Shown here piece by piece: positions 44,171-54,048 of a stretch of DNA of 64,000 nt. Numbering within the stretch: the first letter of the stretch is position 1; the number at the start of each line of letters is the position of its first letter. The notes below the pieces were generated by a model. It had not been told where the DNA came from. It was given only the letters and a program-made list of their open reading frames with translations, and did no database searches. Source of the stretch: Hydrangea macrophylla (taxonomy: Eukaryota; Streptophyta; Magnoliopsida; Cornales; Hydrangeaceae); NCBI GenBank assembly GCA_033977485.1, contig CM066991.1:36453850-36517849 (forward strand), in the 5' to 3' direction. Position numbers and translations under genes: made by a program.

Positions 44171-44507
44171 GCTGAAGGGTTGATTGACTTTTAGTTTAGA
44201 AATTGTATTACAAAAAATATTTTATCGTAATTTATCATAAGTGTCCTAGGCATGCAAAGTTATTAATTGTCGAAGACATATGGAATTAGTAATTGAACGA
44301 AAGTTGGCATGGTTTGTTCGGTAGAACATTTTCGCATGGTAATACCTAGTATGTATATACACACATAAATAGATAGAAAGAGAGACAACTTGTTCAAGTG
44401 TTGCCATTTGTCAACTTCTGGAAGTATATGTTTCTATTTTCAAATTGCAACACTATTGTCCTTCAATTTTCAACATCATTTTATTGAAAGACTTGGTGCT
44501 AACTCTA
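44171..44507. other. Non-coding stretch
   Basis: No supported gene or repeat. Confidence 0.4.
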
Positions 44508-44830
44508 TTAGTGAAATTTGTCGGAAAGTGCTATCACTCACATGGCCTAGATTTTGAGTAGCCACGTGTCACTTTTAAGTGTAATATTTGGAACACTAAT
44601 AAATTTTACTAACACTCATACTCACACTCTATCTCTCTCCTAATGACACTGTAGGCCCCTTTGTTAGTGAAATTTGTCAGAAAGTGCTAGCACTCGCATG
44701 GCCTAGATTTCAAGTAGCCATGTGTCACTTTTAAGAGTAATATTTGAGGCACTAACAAATTTCACTAACACTCACACCCTAAGTGAGTTTTGTTAGTGCC
44801 TGAGGAGAGAGATTTGTCAGTTCCCTTAAT
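44508..44830. mobile_element. Tandem pair of small palindromic MITEs
   Basis: Two direct copies about 156 bp apart start TTAGTGAAATTTGTC (44508 and 44664). Each contains GGCCTAGATTT and GTGTCACTTTTAAG, and closes with the inverted end (AAATTTCACTAACACTC in the second). A third partial inverted arm (TTTTGTTAGTGCC) follows. Target duplications are not clear. Confidence 0.7.
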
Positions 44831-45504
44831 ATTATTGCACTTTTAATTGACGGAATTACCACCATGTCCCACATTGAAGCAAGTTCGAAAACTAATGGAT
44901 CAAAGTATTGCAATAAAAAAATGCAATCCAAAGTGAATTTTAACTAAATTTAGAGTTTTGATTATAAATAACGGTAGTCTGTCAGAAAATAAAATTCGAT
45001 AAATTAACTCCCAACAAAAAATTAACACGTTATATACTAATAAATTTTTTTATTTTTTTTTGGTCAAATCTTTAACAGAATAAATGAGATGAAAATAGTG
45101 TCACAAAACTATATATATAAATGTACAATTTCTATTAAATTATAGAAGTCAAAGAAAAGATGAAAATGAGAGAAAGATTAAATATACAGTTGATTATACC
45201 ATCAACACATCTATACTATTATATAAAGGGAGAAGTAGGGGTACCACAAATATTTTATTTTAAAAAAATATTTACAAAAATACTAATATAATATCTTTTA
45301 TAGAAAAAACTCACATATAAGGACAAAATTATCATAATGATTCTCAAGAAACTAATTTTAACTTCCTCATCTATCTTATTTTATTTTCTCTCTCCACTCA
45401 CATTGTGAGTGAGCCCCCAACTAGTTGAAAAAGAAGATGAAAATTAAGGAAGATAAAAGGTTGTATTAATTACATTACTAACCTAACTAAATAATTTCAT
45501 GTTA
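44831..45504. other. AT-rich non-coding stretch
   Basis: No supported gene. Mainly A/T-rich sequence with no distinct terminal repeats. Confidence 0.4.
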
Positions 45505-45726
45505 GGGTAAATTATAGTAACATTCCCCTCAGCTATGACCGTTTTTTATTAACACCCTCTAAATTTTAAAACTGAACAAACTCACCCTCTAAACTATCAT
45601 TTGTTGACACTAGGGGATGAGTTTGTTTATTTTGGATAGTTCATGGGTGAGTCTGTTCATTTTTAAAATTTAGGAGATGTTAACAAAAAATGGTCATAGT
45701 TCAGGAGGTGGTGTCGTAATTTACCC
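45505..45726. mobile_element. Mutator-type MITE 3 (GGGTAAATTA ends)
   Basis: A 222-bp near-perfect long palindrome from GGGTAAATTATAGTAAC to GTCGTAATTTACCC. Arms of about 80 bp share TTTTTATTAACACC and AAATTTTAAAA. Flanking 9-mers TTCATGTTA and TTTATGTTG match at 7 of 9 positions, consistent with a decayed 9-bp duplication. A transcript would fold into a long hairpin. Confidence 0.82.
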
Positions 45727-45967
45727 TTTATGTTGTTTTTAATAATAAGTCGCGTAGCAAATTATGATCAGATCATATCACGTGGCATCTCATATTTTGA
45801 AAAGGGGCAATATTATTGTGAGTAGTTTCTCATTTGCACAAAGTACTCAATAGCCATTGGATGAATATTTGGTTTCGAGATAGGAGTAGTAAGTAAAAAT
45901 ATTATTGAATGATTATTCAATCACAATCTTAATGATATTTGGACAATCCAACAATTTGTAGTTGTGC
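45727..45967. other. Non-coding stretch before the second large LTR
   Basis: No feature recognised. Confidence 0.4.
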
Positions 45968-48098
45968 TGTCACGCCCTGGAGTAAGCCAAAAATAGGGAA
46001 AATTAAAATTTCCTTTATGGGTCCGTGGACACGTGAGTAGTTTGTTAATCGTACTGTCCTTCTAACTCCACACCATGCAATCATAAGGGAAATGCTAAAG
46101 CATAAGCATGACCTAAACTTGTCAGAGTATTAATACAGCAGCGAAAATTAAACAAGCGTTACAATAACTTCAATCTTAATATAAGAGACCATACTAAACT
46201 ATTTGCGTACATGAGCTTAAAAAAAACATGAGAAACTATCTATCAGTTCTTCAGCAAGGCTTTATCCTCCTTTACTCTGTGGCACTGCATCTTGAACTCT
46301 TCTATCTATCTCCAACCTGCAACACTCTGGGCATAGGAATGCCCAGGGCGTAACATGCCGTCAGCCTTGGAACAAGGCTGAGTGAGAGTCTCAACCGCAT
46401 ATTAATCAATAGATACAAATATTACTCACTATAGGCATAGCAGAAGTCTCAACCAGATAGGTAGACAGATAAACATAACATTATAGAATACATTCTCCTT
46501 ATTTTATCCTCGTGCGTGCAAATGCATGACCGATGTGACTTATTCCCAACTCTTCTCAAAGACACTTGCTTTTCTAAACAGATACTTTTCAAAACCATTT
46601 CATTTTAAAACCAAAACTTTCCAAACCAAATCACTTTGAACAAAACCATTTTACTCATCAATTCAATCTCATCATTCACTTTCTCTTTCTCATCCACTCG
46701 ACAACACTCGATACATCAAGGATGATAACATGCTGTAACAGCCGATTCATACTCATCCCATGATTGGCCACCGGACGTCTTCACGGCACACACTATATGT
46801 AAACAATGGAACTGGCATATGGGACGTCTTCAACCATGTGTATACTCTCACCGGTCGTCTACACGACTGAGAAGTATATTAGAGCACTAGCCGGACGTTT
46901 TTAACGATACATGGAACGTCTTCAACCATGTATGCGCATCACCGGACGTCTTCAACGGCGAGAGGCACGTTAGGAACCCTAACTGTCCATGTCCACCCGG
47001 CTCGTCAGCCGTTGATCCATCGAATCTAGCAATCACATCTCTTTCACATTCACATACCTCATCTCATTCACATTCTCATCAAACACTTATTTTTCTCACA
47101 CAACACATACTGACACATGTCATGAAATGCACGTGTATCCACTATCAATACTCACATGCAAATCTACTTTTATTCCTCTTTATTATTAACATGGCATACG
47201 TTATCTATTCCAGTCAACAACATCGTAAAGCATGCATTTAACAGTTAGCAGCAGAGATATAACATATAAAACATGGATCACGTAACATGGATTTGATACC
47301 AATAATCATATAGATAAAACCTTTAACATGCTCACGTATGCGATAGCACTACCATAACATGTTGTGCATAGCCATACAATTATCGGAATACATGTAGTAT
47401 CATAAATCAACATATTACTTATACAAAACATCATACAGGTAGCTTTCAAACATCTTATATTAATCTTATTAGAATTAGAGTGAGGTTAGGAAACTCACAT
47501 CGAGTCGCCGATCCTCAGAAAGCAGATAAACGTCAAGCTCTACAATAATGAACGGAAGAAACAATAATAAAGAATGAGTGTAACTACAAGGGAAAAAATG
47601 GTAATTTTACCAAATGAGGATATGAACCTCAAGGTAGTGATCTATGTGTCATTCTAAATCCAACGCCATTGACTAGACTCAAATCGGAGTCCGTCGCGTT
47701 TTACGAGGTGAAAGGTAGGGCTTAATACACTAATGCGGGCCCTAAGGATAAGATGTATTTTTAACCTTATCAAAAGATCACCAGACTTTAAGGGAATGTT
47801 CTAGACATTATTTTAAGCCTCTGGGAACTGACCGCGTAATTTTCGGAGTCCTAGATTATTTATTATGAATTATTAAAGATTATATGTACTAGAAAATACC
47901 TAAAAAAAAGAATTTAAATACATGAATATAACTATATTGAGAAATCAGTACTTGGAAGTATTTTTATTATATACTAGATATTAAAATACACTCCTAGTAT
48001 TTATTTCATAATTTTCGGAGCTCGTTTGATATTTTTTAATAATTTATATACTCTAAAAATAGCTCCTTATTAATTATTAAAAATACTAATATATACAT

Positions 48099-48713
48099 TG
48101 ATGATGCTGAAAATTGGTAAGAGTAATCTAGACAGAAAATAAAGCCACAAAAGATTTGTATGTGGTTCGGTCCCATTAATAAGGTGACCTACGTCCATGG
48201 GTGCGACTGTGCGCGTCTCACTAGCAGATCACCGGCGGGCCTGGTGAGCCAACAATGGTGGGCGGCACTACCAGTAATACCGGCGGGGTGTATGCTTGTA
48301 GATGGTGAGTTCTCTAGTACAGGATTGTATGCTTAGAGAATTGATAGTCGGATCCCTTTTGAGAGGGTAGGTGGGCTCTTTTATAGGTGCAAGAGTCCAC
48401 CCTTACATGGTAAGCTTGTCAGATTAGGAAGCCTAATCTAATCGCAATGGATTTGTACAATGTTTGGAAAGTTTCCTAAGTGGTTTAGGAAACCATTGAT
48501 TCTTCTTGATAGAGTCATGGCTGTATAAGGAAACAGTTCAGAAACATAATTGATGCCGCATCTCTTGGGACTTCACCACGACCGCCCAGGTATCCCGGTC
48601 AGCAACAGCAGGACACCTCGGGAGCGTGGGCTCTACGCCTCAGATCCGGCTTTCCCGGGCCATTGCTGAACACGTGGCGGTTGAACAATTACAGAATATT
48701 TCTTGACATATCA
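48099..48713 (-). repeat. 3' LTR of the complete Tat element
   Basis: 615 bp, minus-strand TGATATGTCAAG to TTCAGCATCATCA. A minus-strand CTATAAAAGAG lies near 48380. Confidence 0.95.
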
Positions 48714-48728
48714 GCTGCCCCCCATTTT
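48714..48728 (-). other. Polypurine tract of the complete Tat element
   Basis: Minus-strand AAAATGGGGGGCAGC next to the 3' LTR. Confidence 0.92.
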
Positions 48729-49067
48729 CAAAACTGAGATGGCACCTTGTCAGATGAGATTTGAAATTTAAGAACGCTTCTCACATACCGGCCGGGAAAG
48801 GACCAGGACTCCCGCCGGAACGGGGCTAACTTGGAATGACCCGGCGACACATCGACTGAGTGATAACTATACAGGCCCGGTATAGTTCGGACTCAAAGCA
48901 TCCAGTTCAAGAAGTAACCGAATCCTCCAGCTGGCAGCGAAAACACCACGTCGCGCATTTAATACTCACACTTTCTGAGGCGACGCCCCATGTGCCCGAA
49001 ACGACAGTTTCGGCGGGAGAGCATGTGAGCCATCCGATCAAACTGGATCCCAACCGTTCGTGCTGCT

Positions 49068-49074
49068 TATATAA
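49068..49074 (+). promoter_or_regulatory. TATA box of antisense gene 1
   Basis: TATATAA on the plus strand, 120 nt before the ATG at 49194. The upstream block GAGGCGACGCCCCATGTG...CGACAGTTTCGGCGGG is repeated before antisense gene 2 (from about 50634), indicating a duplicated promoter. Confidence 0.6.
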
Positions 49075-49193
49075 GGAGCACTCATTCAACCTTGTTCCTT
49101 CACTACACAGCATCAACTGAGTCGCTTGAGAAAAACACTCCGAGCCCCCTCTTTTCTGCCGTCTTCGTTTTCCCAGACTCTCATCTACATCAA

Positions 49194-50288
49194 ATGGCTT
49201 CGCGTATTGACCTGACATCAGATGAAGGGCTTAAAGCGTTCCGGGAGGATTGTCAAATCCCGGACGACGTAGTGGTCCGCTCGTTCGTTGAGGGGGAGGA
49301 AATAGCCTTTCCCTTCGTCCTCCTCAGCAGCTACCTGCTGCTCATCGTGGGATTGCGCTTTCCCCTTCCGGTCTCCTTTTGCGACTTGCTTGAGGGGTTG
49401 CGCATTCCTCTCCACAAGTGCCGCCCAAACGTTGCCCGCCTCCTATGGGGAATATCAGCGCTGAATGAGCGATTGGGACTGTTCCTCCGGCCTACCGACG
49501 TCACTAGGTGCTACATATTGGGCATTGACAACAGAGGCCCCTACTTCCGCCCCAGAACCGAGGGAAAGGATCTTGTCCGAGGCTTGGACTTTCCGACCAA
49601 GAACTGGCAGCGGTACCCTTGGGTTGTGGTCGCCGGCCACTGGCTGGAGGATGCCGTTCTCTGCCCTCCGGCAGCTTTTGACCCCGATCTTTGCAAGCAA
49701 GCTTTCGCCGCCCTCCGTGGAGTTGCCCCTACTGCTGATGACACGGAGGCGTTTGACCAAGCTATTGAGGCTGGCATGTCGTTCTCTTACCTGGCAGGGA
49801 GACCTGCGGAGGACATGGGTGCCGGACCTTCTTCTGCAGCTCCTGCCGTTGTGGCTTCTGGGTCGCGCCGCTACACTCGATCTATGGCGACCGGGGCGCG
49901 CCCCGCCGGCAGGGCGGGCTTGTCCGAGGGACCGGTCACCTTGTCCACCAGCAGTGATTCCTCCTCCTCTGAGGACATAAGCCCACCACCAAGCCCATCC
50001 AAGAAGGGCAAGGAGAAAGAAGTTGAGGAAGAGGCTCAGCCCCAACTGAAAAGGAGCCGGTCAGAGGCATCCGCCGGTCTTCACATGCCCGGCTCACGGT
50101 CGGACTTCTCTCTTGCGAATATGGAGAGCCGTTTGCAGGAGGTGGAGAAGATGGGCGACTAGCTGCAGATGGATTCCGCTCTTCGGGGGGTGGACGTTCA
50201 TGCCCTGGAGCTCGCCGTAGAAGGGCTGGTGGCGAAGGTGGCGGCCTTAGAAGAGGAGGTCAAGGCGTTGAAAGGCCAAGGACCTTGA
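49194..50288 (+). pseudogene. Antisense gene 1 of the Tat element, one in-frame stop
   Basis: Plus-strand gene opposite to gag-pol. The ATG at 49194 (MASRIDLTSDEGLKAF) opens a 364-codon frame interrupted once, at TAG 50160-50162 (codon 323), where CAG is likely ancestral. The last 40 codons stay open to TGA 50286. Residues about 30-170 form a hydrophobic domain (YLLLIVGLRFPLPVSFCDLL, RPNVARLLWGISALNERLG, KNWQRYPWVVVAGHW). Its layout resembles the Pfam family called putative gypsy-type transposon (PF04195), seen more clearly in antisense gene 2. A Ser-rich linker, an acidic/Lys stretch (KKGKEKEVEEEAQ) and a Leu/Ala/Glu coiled coil follow (residues 340-360, VAKVAALEEEVKALKG). Single exon. The biochemical role is unknown; a DNA- or protein-binding accessory factor is a guess. 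Confidence 0.8.
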
Positions 50289-50329
50289 AGGCATTTTTTT
50301 TTTTTTTTTTATTTTTATTTTTTTCGGGA

Positions 50330-50400
50330 AGGCTATCATAACTGCCCCCGGCTTCTGTATAGTTTACCCTTTACAGCAATAAAAAGGTCCGTGAGGCCAA
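50330..50400 (+). terminator. 3' end region of antisense gene 1
   Basis: GGGAAGGCTATCATAACTGC and the following CCCC, then GGCTTCTGTATA, AATAAA (near 50379) and AAGGTCCGTGAGG(C)CAAC. The same order of words follows antisense gene 2 (53246-53330) and, in part, the relic gene (about 37685-37730). This suggests a conserved 3'UTR and polyadenylation region. Confidence 0.55.
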
Positions 50401-50725
50401 CTTTTTCCTTCACCATGCCCTTCAGATCATTTATCAATTCTGTACGACACCGAGCGGTAAACACCCGACCGGCCTACAAATGCGCCCGGGTTGCCATTGC
50501 TCGGGCCCACTGCTATCCTGTACCAACCAATCATTGGTTAGGTTAGATCCTAACAAGTGGAGACGTTGTCGTAACCGAACCGTTCGCAGACTAACGGAAC
50601 CGTCTTTCCGCGTATTTAATGTGCACGCCTTTTGAGGCGACTCCCCACGTGACTGAAGCGACGGTTCGGGCGGGAATTCTTCTGAACCGCTGGATCTGTT
50701 CTGATCTTGGCCGTCCAAAGTCTCT

Positions 50726-50733
50726 TTATAAGG
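50726..50733 (+). promoter_or_regulatory. TATA box of antisense gene 2
   Basis: TTTATAAG on the plus strand. No ATG occurs between about 50745 and the ATG at 51085, so a transcript from here has a 300-nt-plus AUG-free leader. Confidence 0.55.
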
Positions 50734-51084
50734 ATGGCTCGCCTCATTTCTTGCATCCCTTTCTGGTCTTCCATTTTCAGCTTTCATTTCCTTCTTCCTT
50801 TTAGAGTAAGGCTGGAGAGAACAAATCTAGTGAAGTTTGAGCGGGAGTGGGATTTCTTCTTTCTTAGATTCTGTGCGTTTTTCGAGTCGGGTGGAACTCT
50901 AAGTCTTCTTGATCGAGCGAGTATTTCTTGCGCTGCTTTGAGAGAGAGTTATCTGGTGCTGAGGAGCGTCTATTCGTTACCGTTCAGGTTAGTAACTCTG
51001 CCCCCCCTGTACATCAGGTTTGGGGTTTCTGATCCGTTCGCCGGTCGTAGTTTGTGTCCGTTCTTTCCTGTTGGAGAGCCAGAG

Positions 51085-53189
51085 ATGGAACACTCCGGCT
51101 TCAACTCCGCGTCGAGATCAGAGAGTGAGCAATATCGGTCGGGGTCCCCCGGTGCCAGTCTGGGCCGGCTTCCTGAGTCCTTATCCGACCACCAAAGTGG
51201 GGCCAGGATCCCCATTCGTCTGTCTGACAGTGAGTCTTCTGAGGAGGCCCCCGTTGCCTCCGTGTCGAGGGGTTCGGGCGACGAGCTGCCTGAGGGAACT
51301 GACCGCGCGGTCTTCGCTTGTGAGTCTACCTCTTCCGTCCTGCGCTCTGGAGACCTTCTCCGGATCAGGGAGAGGTACTCCCTCTCTGATGGTTGCGCCC
51401 TTGCCGTAAACCCCGGCGGCGCGCACCTTTATCAGCCTGGGTTCGTCACCCTGTTCGAGGACGCCATGATGGCGGGCCTCCGACTATCCCTCCACCACGT
51501 TGCCCGGGATGTCTTGATTTACCTCGATATTGCTCCTGGGCAATTGGCTCCCAACGGGTGGAGGTTCCTGATGGGGTGCATATCGTTGTGGCCTCAGGTG
51601 TTTGGGTATGAGCTCACCCTCCACGAGTTTCTCTGGGCCCACCGACCATTCCCTGTGCACCGGGAAGTGGGGTTTTTCTCATTCTCTGCCCGTCCGGGCA
51701 GGAAAATTATCGACAGATGCCCTAGCAACAACAAGGGGTGGAAGGGCAAATTCTTCCAAGTGTCCACCCTTCGCCTTTGTGATATGGCCCCAGGGACCCA
51801 GCTGAGGACATCCTGGGCTGGGGAGTTGAGGGGTAAGACCACCCTTCCGCGTTCATCCATTTCTTTCGATTTTAAGAACGCAATGGCTTGCTAACTGACC
51901 TCATTTCTCTGTGCACAGCTGGCTCGACAGAACCTCCTGAAATCTCCGAGCGGTGTCAGGCCAGGATTTGGAAGCTAGCAGAGTTGCCCACCAGTGTTTG
52001 GAACGTATTATCCCGAACAGGGGACTTTGTCGAGACCTATTCCCCTAAGGAACCCGTTCCAGCCCCCAGTTTTTTGCCCATCATTCCTGGTGAGTATCCT
52101 GGCTACATTATTCGTTAACTTTGCATTTTTCCTTGCACTTCTGATTGTGCGACCTTGGTTTTTGCAGAAATGGCCCCCAAACGCAATTTGGACCAGCTGC
52201 GGGAGAGGCAAGCTGCCGCCGCCGCCGCTACTGCCGCTCGGGCGGTAATCGCCCAAGGAAAGAGGCCAGCTGCCGAGGGCCTGGGTGGCGAGCGCCCGCT
52301 CAGGCGTATTCGCCACGGGACGACTAACCGTCCCGACCCTGTGGGGACGTCGGCTCCCCATAGGCTGGCTACTGACGAGCCCGCGCCCGGGGCTGATATT
52401 CTGTCGGGTCTGCCCCTAGGCGGGCCTGATGAGGTCCGGGAAAGGCTGAGATCCGTCCTTGTCCCAAGCCAGGTGGAAGCATGTGCCGAGCTATCTCCCC
52501 AAGGGCTCCAAGGATGGCTATATAGCATATCCCACCTGGTGAGTGTTCCCCTTTTCTTTAAATGTGGACTCGTCCTATACTTATTACTTGTTTAACCAAT
52601 TTGCACCCTCCTACCGTAGGTTGGCTGCATAGCCGCGGGATCCGAATCCGTCCATTCCTCCCTGGCCGAGAAGGTCAGCGCTGCTGAAGCCGCCCTCTCG
52701 AAGGAGCGGAAAGAACTGCAAGTAGCTAAAGCCGCCCTAGACGTGGAGACAAGCAAGATGAAGTCATTGGCCTTGAGCTTGGGTGCGGCACAGGTGGACC
52801 TGGCAGCAGCTTTAGCCGAACTGGAGGCTTCTCGGGCCCTCACCGCGGCAGCTGAAGCCTGGGCGAAGGCGGCGACCGAGACACCAGCTGTAGGGGACTT
52901 GGAGGGCGCGTTTGATGACGGCTTCTTCCAAGGCTATGATGATCTGAAGCGGCGGGTAGCCCGGGATCACCCCGAATGGGCCCTTTGGGCCTACGAGGGG
53001 ATTAACTCAGATTACTGGGATGTCGGTGAAGATCCCATAGCTGGTGATGCTCCTGCGGTGGGAGAAGGCTCTGTGGCCATTGCTGAAGCCACAGAACTCG
53101 CCCCGAGCGGGGGCGTGGGGGACGAAGGACTTGCCGTCCAACGGGAGCAGACTGTGGAGACCGAAAATGTGGTCAATGTGGAAGACTGA
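51085..53189 (+). CDS. Antisense gene 2 of the Tat element, four exons
   Basis: Opposite to gag-pol. Exons are 51085-51832, 51919-52089, 52168-52538 and 52620-53189. All three introns (86, 78 and 81 bp) are GT-AG (GTAAGA, GTGAGT, GTGAGT) with compatible phases 1, 1 and 0. Joined length is 1,860 nt, 619 residues, no stops. Residues about 110-220 carry the putative gypsy-type transposon domain (PF04195-like; MMAGLRLSLHHVARD, LAPNGWRFLMGCISLWPQ, NNKGWKGKFFQVS). Exon 3 opens EMAPKRNLDQLRERQ with an Ala/Arg-rich basic stretch. Exon 4 is a long Ala/Leu/Glu coiled coil (AALSKERKELQVAKAALD) followed by FFQGYDDLKRRVARDHP and an acidic tail. Start: first ATG after the TATA box; the leader frame is open but AUG-free. 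The relic at 37771-39832 shares the start and the exon 1 and exon 2 donors. Function unknown; a nuclear or regulatory role is a guess. Confidence 0.85.
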
Positions 53190-53245
53190 CTCCCCGGTCC
53201 CTCCTTCCTGCTGTTTATTTTCAATGCTTGTAGTTTCTTTTTATT

Positions 53246-53330
53246 TTGGGGAGGCTGCTACAATTGCCCCCCAGGCTTTGTATATTTAATTTTAATTAAA
53301 TGAAAAAGACCCTTAAGGTCAACCTTTCAT
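53246..53330 (+). terminator. 3' end region of antisense gene 2
   Basis: GGGGAGGCTGCTACAATTGC and the following CCCCC, then AGGCTTTGTATA, TTAATTAAATG and AAAGACCCTTAAGGTCAACC. It is homologous to the 3' end of antisense gene 1. Its reverse complement contains GGGGGGCA, like the element's polypurine tract. Confidence 0.55.
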
Positions 53331-53786
53331 CAACTTTGTATACGTGCCTTTTTTTTGTGCTGTTTGTACTTGCTAGTATCCGTACAGTTGTGGCCGACCT
53401 AACACCTGCCTTAGCAAATGCTTTAGGGCCGTAACCAACAGAACACCTAGTAAGATGGTATGATTCCCTGTTTTAGCTCTCTATGTTCCCCTTAATCCCC
53501 TGCCCCCCAAGCATTTTGCTAAGGCGGGAGTATGGGAGTATGGGAGTGAGTGGCCGTAGGGAACCGACCTGGGACATGGGTGGTCGCAGGATCATTTTAA
53601 GCTTGCCATCGTCGGCCACCTAGGGGTTCGGCCCCGTCGTTGGCTGGACCTAGGCGAAACTTTAGTTAATTTCCTGTTTAGGTGTGAACCCTCTTGCTCC
53701 CGAGATTTCTGTTGAGGCGGGGGCGTGCTGGGGATCGACCATAAGAAACCGACCTGGCACATTGGTGGTTGCAGGGTCCTTTGGTG

Positions 53787-53912
53787 CCTGGGTTCGGAGC
53801 CCGAGGTATTTTTGTGCCTCGGGGTTAGTCCCGAGGTTTTTTTGTGCCTCGGGGTTAGGCCCGAGGTCTTTTGGTGCCCCGGGGTTAGGCCCGAGGTCTT
53901 TTTGGTGCATTG
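53787..53912 (-). repeat. Tandem hairpin repeat of the complete Tat element
   Basis: Four units of about 30 bp (plus strand TTTTGTGCCTCGGGGTTAGG, then CCCGAGGTC). Each pairs CCTCGG with CCGAGG. In the element's sense they directly follow pol. Read-through of the shifted pol frame creates a spurious repetitive peptide here. Confidence 0.9.
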
Positions 53913-54048
53913 CACGATGTACTGACAGGAGTAAGTTTTCAAAGCAAACTTTTCAATTTTATATAAAAGGTAACAGTCTATATAATTGTCCCATAGGGAA
54001 TACATGAAAAGAATTTTCCTTAAAACACTAAACTCCCGTAGCCAGATG

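Noticed and set aside
49455..50045. 196-residue minus-strand frame opposite antisense gene 1
   Set aside because: Shadow of the GC-rich coding frame on the plus strand. It lies in the element's 3' region beyond pol and shows no retroelement motif.
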